Shown here in pieces: positions 51,295-56,024 of a DNA stretch of 56,024 nucleotides (its first letter is position 1; each line of letters starts with the position of its first letter). Source of the DNA: Kribbella steppae. GTDB taxonomy: Bacteria; Actinomycetota; Actinomycetes; Propionibacteriales; Kribbellaceae. The DNA is taken from assembly GCF_004342025.1 (NCBI RefSeq), contig NZ_SLWN01000028.1, positions 1 to 56,024 of the forward strand. Reading direction: 5' to 3'. The position numbers were made by a program, and so were the translations under genes. The notes under the pieces were generated by a model that saw nothing but the letters and a program-made list of their open reading frames with translations, searched no databases and was not told where the DNA came from.

Positions 51295-51711
51295 TCAGGG
51301 TTGCGAGATGTCCTGTACGACGTCACCGGTGTCGGACGTGCCCATGTTGCGCGCGACGTCGGCCAAGGCCAGCATGCCGACGAGGTCGTGGCCGTCGATC
51401 ACCGGCAACCGGCGGACCTGGTGTTCGCTCATCGTCTTGAGCGCTTCTTCGGCGCTGTCGTCGGCACCGATCGTGACCAGCTTGCCCTCCCCGAACTGTC
51501 CCGCCGTCGCCGAGGCCGGGTCGCCGGCTTCGGCGATGCACTTCACCACGATGTCGCGGTCGGTCAGCATCCCCTTGAGCCGGTTGTCCTCGCCGCAGAT
51601 CGGCAATGCTCCAACGTCCAGGTCCCTCATCTTGCGGGCGGCGTCGACCAGGGTCTCGTGCTCACCGACGCACTCGGCGCCGGCCGTCATCAACTCACGC
51701 GCTGTCGTCAT
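51295..51711 (-). CDS. Two-CBS-domain protein (Hrp1-like)
   Basis: A 138-residue protein made of two CBS motifs: AREL MTAGAECVGEHETLVDAA with LPICGEDNRLKGMLTDRDIV, and SAEEALKTMSEHQVRRLPVI with DLVGMLALADVAR. It is of the same size and layout as mycobacterial Hrp1. Such proteins bind adenine nucleotides in the cleft between the motifs. The start ATG 51711 has GAGGAG 7 bases upstream. It is followed, toward the ANTAR gene, by 250 bases in which no gene is supported. Confidence 0.88.
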   Translation of the reverse strand: MTTARELMTAGAECVGEHETLVDAARKMRDLDVGALPICGEDNRLKGMLTDRDIVVKCIAEAGDPASATAGQFGEGKLVTIGADDSAEEALKTMSEHQVRRLPVIDGHDLVGMLALADVARNMGTSDTGDVVQDISQP

Positions 51712-51889
51712 GTTCGGACTCCTCATCTGCCTGGACCCGTGTGGATCGGATGCCCGGTGCCCCACCACCCACGCCGCATTCGCTCACATGCCGCTGTCAC
51801 CCGCCGACCGTCCCGCCCTGCGTCGATGGAGTCCGATTGGACAGGCGGCAGGCGGGTTACCGGGATGCCCACCGAACCTGGAGGCGATG

Positions 51890-52123
51890 ATGAGTTTCGA
51901 TCGACCTGGTCTGGACGACAAGCACAAGACCGTCAGCGATACCGAGGTGAACGAGGCGTTGGAGAACGACGAACTCGAGACGGGCGGCCTGGACTTCGAC
52001 GAGGTCGAGCACCACGAAGGCGAACGATCGTCTGGTCCTGAGCCCAACGCCGTACGACGTCCGCCGCGAGAGCAAGACGTCACCACCGGGGCCGAGGGCC
52101 GACCGGTCGAACCGCCCGACTGA
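51890..52123 (+). CDS. Small acidic protein of unknown function (77 aa)
   Basis: MMSFDRPGLDDKHKTVSDTE at the start, then an acidic middle (LENDELETGGLDFDEVEHHE) and a polar end with PP and RPP turns. GGAGG is 5 bases before ATG 51890 (an earlier ATG at 51887 is possible). No domain is recognised; the composition suggests a disordered, hydrophilic protein. It lies 41 bases before the SRPBCC gene in the same direction and is likely co-transcribed with it. Confidence 0.65.
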   Translation: MSFDRPGLDDKHKTVSDTEVNEALENDELETGGLDFDEVEHHEGERSSGPEPNAVRRPPREQDVTTGAEGRPVEPPD

Positions 52124-52163
52124 CTGCGGCTGTGTCCGAACAGTTCGAAGGAGGACGACTGGG

Positions 52164-52652
52164 ATGGCAGATCATGAGGCATCGACGACGGTAGACGTCG
52201 CGGCGAACGTCCTGTTCGACTATCTGTCCGACATCGAGCACCTGCCCGATTACCTGCCCTGGCTGACCGACGTACATCGGGCGGCGCCGCGGCCCGCGGA
52301 AGCCCAGGGCATGGAAGCCCGTCGACCCCAGCAGCCGGTGCACGAAGAGGTCGAGGTGACCGCTCACGTGCCCGCCGGTGGAGAGCCGGATCAGACGGTG
52401 CACAGCGAGGCGTGGATCGACATCGTCGAGGAGAACCGCAGCCTGCGCTGGGGCGCGCCCGGCGAGCAGGACTACCACGGCGAACTCGACATCGACTTCG
52501 TTGCGGACGGCACGTCACGACTCACCGTCCGCCTCCACACCACCCACACCCCCGACCAGGACATCGACGACTACCTGCACCACGCCCTCGAAACCATCAA
52601 AGCCACCGTCGAGCAGCCACCCACGACGCCCGGCGACACACCGCAGGCCTAG
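52164..52652 (+). CDS. SRPBCC-family (polyketide cyclase-like) protein
   Basis: A 162-residue helix-grip protein: HEASTTVDVAANVLFDYLSD at the start is the usual first strand and helix, followed by LPDYLPWLTDVHRA and, after strands, LTVRLHTTHTPDQDIDDYLH. These bind hydrophobic ligands or act as cyclases; the substrate is unknown. The start ATG 52164 has GGAGG about 9 bases upstream. The preceding small acidic protein is probably in the same transcript. Confidence 0.78.
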   Translation: MADHEASTTVDVAANVLFDYLSDIEHLPDYLPWLTDVHRAAPRPAEAQGMEARRPQQPVHEEVEVTAHVPAGGEPDQTVHSEAWIDIVEENRSLRWGAPGEQDYHGELDIDFVADGTSRLTVRLHTTHTPDQDIDDYLHHALETIKATVEQPPTTPGDTPQA

Positions 52653-52783
52653 TGGTTCTCCACCCAGGTCAAAGAAGATGACTGGCGCCGGCCGTGACGC
52701 ACCGGTGATGGCAAGGCGACGCCGATAGCCGAGAGCGGACGACTGACCTGGCGGATGGAGACCGAAATCGCAGTGCGCGCCGG

Positions 52784-52984
52784 CTAAGCCGTCGAGCGCG
52801 CTGCCGGCTTCGTCGTGCGGCCGGGTCCACCACGGGTGGCCGTGTCGGCGCCGTGGTTTTCCTGCGACGCCGTCCTCGGCGCCGGACAGACGGGCCCACG
52901 ACGCACCGGTCCCCCACCGAGTTTCCGGCTCTTCCACTGCTTCTCGTCGTAGTCGTAGTACGTATCAACGCCACCGACTGTCAT
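52784..52984 (-). CDS. Small protein of unknown function (66 aa)
   Basis: MTVGGVDTYYDYDEKQWKSR at the start, then glycine/proline/arginine-rich sequence. The ATG 52984 has GGAGG 4 bases upstream, which is the reason for listing it; a longer frame to 53035 has no ribosome site. The tyrosine/aspartate patch near the start is unusual. No family is recognised. Confidence 0.45.
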   Translation of the reverse strand: MTVGGVDTYYDYDEKQWKSRKLGGGPVRRGPVCPAPRTASQENHGADTATRGGPGRTTKPAARSTA

Positions 52985-53374
52985 CGATCCTCCAGCCAGC
53001 CCGAACCACCCCTGCGGCTGCTGACTGCTCAACAAGCCGGCACCCCGCAGTTTGCCATCGGCCGCCGTACCGCACTAGTCCCCTAACGCCATCAAACGGA
53101 TTGCGAACTCCGCTCAGTTGCGGCGGGAGGTACGTCGTTGAGACGGGCGCCTGAGCGCCGCTCCGGAATTTCCTTCCCTGCCGCAGCGTTGTACCTGTTG
53201 AGTCAACGTTTCTCGTTGTCGTGACCGGCGCCTAGACCCGCGCAGGGATCTCCGGCGGTGGAACTGCGTAACCCAGAGCAGGCCTGCAGGGCTGCTCTTC
53301 CCGGTAACCAGCGCACCCCCAGCCGCTGTGCCAGCCACTTTCGGCTACCAAGCCGTCACGATTCGAGGATATCC
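52985..53374. other. Intergenic stretch without a recognised gene
   Basis: 390 bases between the small minus-strand gene and the desaturase. No gene, RNA or clear repeat was found. The desaturase promoter should be here. Confidence 0.5.
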
Positions 53375-54448
53375 ATGGGATCCACCGGCGCCGTTTTGAA
53401 CCGCCAACCCCAGCGCACGAAGGGCAGCGACTTCGCACCGCTGCTGCGCGAGATCAAGACCTCCGGCCTGCTGGAGCGTCGTACCCGCCAGTATTTGGTC
53501 TCCATCGCCGTCAACCTGCTCTGTCTGGCCGCTGTCGTGGCAGGCCTGATCCTGCTCGGCAACTCATGGCTCGTGCTACTACTCGCAGTGCCGGCCGCGA
53601 TCTTCACGACCCGGGCCGCGTTCTTCGGCCACGACGCCGGTCACCAGCAGATCGGCCGGTCCCGCCGCCTCCATGACGCTGTCGGGCAACTGCACGCAAA
53701 CCTGTTGCTCGGAATGAGCTACGGCTGGTGGAACGACAAGCACAACCGCCACCACGCCAACCCGAACCACACTGACAAGGACCCCGACGTCGCCGCCGGA
53801 GTACTGGTCTGGACACTCGACCAGGCCGAGGGACGCACCGGCCTGCACGGCTGGCTGAGCCGCAACCAGGCCCGGATCTTCTTCCCGCTGCTCACCCTCG
53901 AAGGGATCAGCCTGAAGATCTCCAGCATCACCTACCTGCTCGGGCGCCGTCCCCGTCGCGAAGCCGCCCTCGAGCTCGGCCTGATCGCCGTACACCTGAC
54001 CGTGTACTTCGGCGGGCTCCTGCTCATCATGTCGCCCCAGAAAGCCATCGTCTTCGCCGTACTCCACCATGCCCTGTTCGGGCTCCATCTCGGCAGCGTC
54101 TTCGCCCCGAACCACAAGGGCATGGAGATGCCCGACGGTGACACCAGGTGGGGACACCTCGAGAAGCAGGTCCGCACCTCCCGCAACGTCAACGGCAACC
54201 CAGTCACCGACTGGATGATGGGCGGCCTGAACTACCAGATCGAGCATCACCTGTTTCCGAACATGCCCCGCGCCAACCTGCGGCATGCCCAAGGCGCCGT
54301 CCGCGCCCATTGCCAGCACGTCGGAGTTCCTTACCTGTCGACAGGCATCATCGACTCCTACGCCCAGGGACTGCGCCACATGCACGAAGTCGGCCGGCAA
54401 CTACGCCACCCGACCGCCGTCTCGGCAGCAACGACGCAAGCCTCATGA
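53375..54448 (+). CDS. Membrane fatty-acid desaturase
   Basis: A 357-residue di-iron acyl-lipid desaturase. The three histidine boxes are complete: H86-DAGH (residues 86-90), H123-NRHH (123-127) and QIEHH (288-292), the last being the form of front-end or omega-type desaturases. Membrane segments flank the boxes (LVLLLAVPAAIFTT, YFGGLLLIM). It should insert a cis double bond in a membrane lipid chain, needing ferredoxin or a reductase not encoded here. The start ATG 53375 follows GAGGAT. It overlaps a 71-residue gene by ATGA. Confidence 0.9.
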   Translation: MGSTGAVLNRQPQRTKGSDFAPLLREIKTSGLLERRTRQYLVSIAVNLLCLAAVVAGLILLGNSWLVLLLAVPAAIFTTRAAFFGHDAGHQQIGRSRRLHDAVGQLHANLLLGMSYGWWNDKHNRHHANPNHTDKDPDVAAGVLVWTLDQAEGRTGLHGWLSRNQARIFFPLLTLEGISLKISSITYLLGRRPRREAALELGLIAVHLTVYFGGLLLIMSPQKAIVFAVLHHALFGLHLGSVFAPNHKGMEMPDGDTRWGHLEKQVRTSRNVNGNPVTDWMMGGLNYQIEHHLFPNMPRANLRHAQGAVRAHCQHVGVPYLSTGIIDSYAQGLRHMHEVGRQLRHPTAVSAATTQAS

Positions 54449-54660
54449 GCGCGCACCGCGACCTCCACCGACTGGATCACCTTCAGCTGCCGGCCCACGT
54501 GAGTGTGTGGGTGCACGGTGGCTGGCGGCCGGGATGGCTTCTTGCCTGTGACAACCAGGTGTCCGGCTGGCACGGCCTCGTCCAGTACCAGGACGAGCAC
54601 GACAACGAGGTCACCGCATGGATGGCCGCCGAACAGATCGTCCCCGGCGGCGACCGATAA
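54445..54660 (+). CDS. Small protein coupled to the desaturase (71 aa)
   Basis: MSAHRDLHRLDHLQLPAHVS at the start, then tryptophan-rich strands (VWVHGGWRPGWLLACDNQVS, GWHGLVQYQDEH) and an acidic end. Its ATG overlaps the desaturase stop by 4 bases, so it is translated with it and may assist it. The pattern of strands resembles a small beta-barrel, but I recognise no family. It ends 6 bases before the convergent dehydrogenase. Confidence 0.65.
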   Translation: MSAHRDLHRLDHLQLPAHVSVWVHGGWRPGWLLACDNQVSGWHGLVQYQDEHDNEVTAWMAAEQIVPGGDR

Positions 54661-54666
54661 CTCGCG

Positions 54667-55839
54667 TCACGGCGTCAACAGCACCTTCACAGCACCGTCC
54701 TGTTTCTTCTGGAACATCTCGTAGGCTGCCGGGCCCTCCGAGAGCGGAAGCCGATGCGTCGCGAATCCGTCGACGCCTAGCGGGTCCTCGTCACTCAACA
54801 GCGGCAGGATGTCGTCGACCCACCGACGCACGTTGCCCTGCCCCATCCGGAGCTGGATCTGCTTGTCGAACATCGTCATCATCGGCAGCGGATCGGCCGC
54901 TCCGCCGTACACGCCGCTCAAAGAAATCGTGCCGCCGCGGCGGACCAGCTCGATCGCGAGGTAGAACGCCGCAAGCCGGTCAACGCCCACCGTCTCCATC
55001 AACTTCTCGGCGATCCCGTCCGGGAGGAGTCCGACAAGCGTGTGCGCGGCCTGTGCCTTCGGCGATCCGTGCGCTTCCATGCCGACGGCATCTATCACGG
55101 AGTCCGCACCCCGACCATCGGTGAGCTGACGCACTTGCTCAGCCACCTCGCCGGAGTACTCGAGGATCTTCACGCCGCGGTCCTGGGCGCGCTTGAGTCG
55201 CTCAGGCACCAGATCGATCCCGATGACCCGATACCCGCGATGCAGCCCGATCCTGGCCGCCATGTCTCCGATCGGTCCGAGACCGATGACCGCCAACGTT
55301 CCACCATCCGGCACGCCCGCGTACTCGACTGCCTGCCAGGCGGTCGGCAGTACGTCGGACAGGAAGACAAAGCGATCGTCAGCCGGCCCGGCAGGCACCA
55401 CGATCGGCCCGTACTGTGCCTGCGGCACCCGCAGGTACTCGGCTTGACCGCCCGGCACCTGTCCATAGAGTCTCGTGTAGCCGAAGAGCGCCGCGCCCAT
55501 CCCCTCCTCACGCACCTGTGTGGTCTCGCACTGCGACTGCAAGCCACGGTCGCACATGTAGCAGTGGCCGCAGGCGATGCCGAAGGGAATCACCACCCGG
55601 TCGCCCGCCGTCAGGTTCGTCACCTCCGCGCCGGTCTCGACCACGATGCCCATCGGCTCATGCCCCAGCACGTCACCTGGCTCCAGGTACGGGCCCATCA
55701 CCTCGTACAGGTGGAGATCCGATCCGCAGATCCCGGTCGATGTGACCTCGATGATGGCGTCCGTCGGCTCCTGGATCACCGGATCCGGTACGTCTGAATA
55801 CTCGATCTTCCGCTTTCCCTGCCACGTCAAAGCTTTCAT
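54667..55839 (-). CDS. Zinc-dependent alcohol dehydrogenase (glutathione-independent formaldehyde dehydrogenase-like)
   Basis: A 390-residue medium-chain dehydrogenase. The catalytic zinc ligands are C38 (GICGSDLHL), H60 and E61 (GHEPMG); the structural zinc loop has C90, C93, C96 and C104. The NAD-binding turn is VIGLGPIGDM. The insertion with SPKAQAAHT and the extra C-terminal length fit the formaldehyde dehydrogenase-like subgroup, which often oxidises aldehydes or alcohols without glutathione. The start ATG 55839 was chosen because the family start MKALTW follows. It is convergent with the desaturase pair. The last 185 bases of the window hold nothing I can assign. Confidence 0.88.
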   Translation of the reverse strand: MKALTWQGKRKIEYSDVPDPVIQEPTDAIIEVTSTGICGSDLHLYEVMGPYLEPGDVLGHEPMGIVVETGAEVTNLTAGDRVVIPFGIACGHCYMCDRGLQSQCETTQVREEGMGAALFGYTRLYGQVPGGQAEYLRVPQAQYGPIVVPAGPADDRFVFLSDVLPTAWQAVEYAGVPDGGTLAVIGLGPIGDMAARIGLHRGYRVIGIDLVPERLKRAQDRGVKILEYSGEVAEQVRQLTDGRGADSVIDAVGMEAHGSPKAQAAHTLVGLLPDGIAEKLMETVGVDRLAAFYLAIELVRRGGTISLSGVYGGAADPLPMMTMFDKQIQLRMGQGNVRRWVDDILPLLSDEDPLGVDGFATHRLPLSEGPAAYEMFQKKQDGAVKVLLTP

Positions 55840-56024
55840 GGCCCCAGGTACCCCGAATGCCGCCGGTGAACCGCCCTTTGCCACCGGTCATTGGTCACCG
55901 GGTACGACGAAGTGCGGCTGCCCGAGTTGCCGCAGTAGTCTCCGATCCTCCCTGTCGGGGCGGCCCGTTCCGGGCTGAAAATGGGGGTGGTTGCCCGCTG
56001 ACGCCGTCTCTCTGTGGTTCGGGC

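Noticed and set aside
1..56024. tRNA, rRNA and CRISPR arrays
   Set aside because: No cloverleaf-like sequence, rRNA stretch or regularly spaced repeat was seen by eye; a dedicated scan could still find a tRNA.

Overview
The window is high-GC actinobacterial DNA. GTG/TTG starts, leaderless or purine-rich starts, ATGA/GTGA-coupled genes, an ECF41 sigma factor, a GAF-ANTAR regulator and a MsiK-dependent type of sugar ABC locus all fit a soil actinomycete. A Kribbella-like member of the Propionibacteriales is my best guess; that is inference from gene content, not from a marker gene. No rRNA, tRNA or CRISPR array was seen.

Layout. (1) 1-10.9 kb: a polymorphic-toxin locus on the minus strand. A 2905-residue secreted RHS/YD-repeat protein ends in a PD-(D/E)XK-type nuclease tip and is followed by a candidate immunity gene. 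Next comes a promoterless second copy of the RHS core with a related toxin tip, cut short by what looks like the end of an IS3-type element running off the left edge. (2) 11.2-25.5 kb: a mosaic of single genes. It includes a secreted N,N-dimethylformamidase-like protein, a DHFR-like reductase, a phosphotransferase, a YCII protein, an aldo/keto reductase, a winged-helix regulator, two VOC proteins, an MFS transporter fused to a cyclic-nucleotide-binding domain beside a cyclase-fold DUF2652 protein, and a broken rifampicin-type monooxygenase. (3) 25.6-40.3 kb: a carbohydrate locus of two divergent operons. On the minus strand are GH95, two LplB/LplC-type permeases, a lipoprotein binding protein, GH29, GH127 and GH43. 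On the plus strand are L-fuconate dehydratase, an FCD-type GntR regulator and GH36. Together these predict trimming and uptake of plant glycans bearing L-fucose, L-arabinofuranose and alpha-galactose. No ABC ATPase is present, and only one step of the oxidative fucose pathway. (4) 40.4-48.1 kb: small regulators and enzymes separated by decayed genes (HrpA tail, two SDR remnants). (5) 48.1-56 kb: an ECF41 sigma factor operon with a perfect candidate ECF41 promoter, a GAF-ANTAR protein, a CBS protein, an SRPBCC protein, a fatty-acid desaturase with a coupled 71-residue protein, and a zinc alcohol dehydrogenase.

Main observations. There is a toxin/immunity/orphan arrangement with an IS interruption. 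A shared ECF-like promoter (TGTCGGATCC-N10-GTTCGTAG) precedes both the YCII gene and an uncharacterised 56-residue gene 7 kb away. A candidate cyclic-nucleotide pair is formed by the MFS-cNMP fusion and the DUF2652 cyclase-fold protein. The ECF41 autoregulatory promoter TGTCACA-N16-CGTC precedes its partner epimerase. The window also contains several gene remnants (ligase, HrpA, SDRs, monooxygenase).
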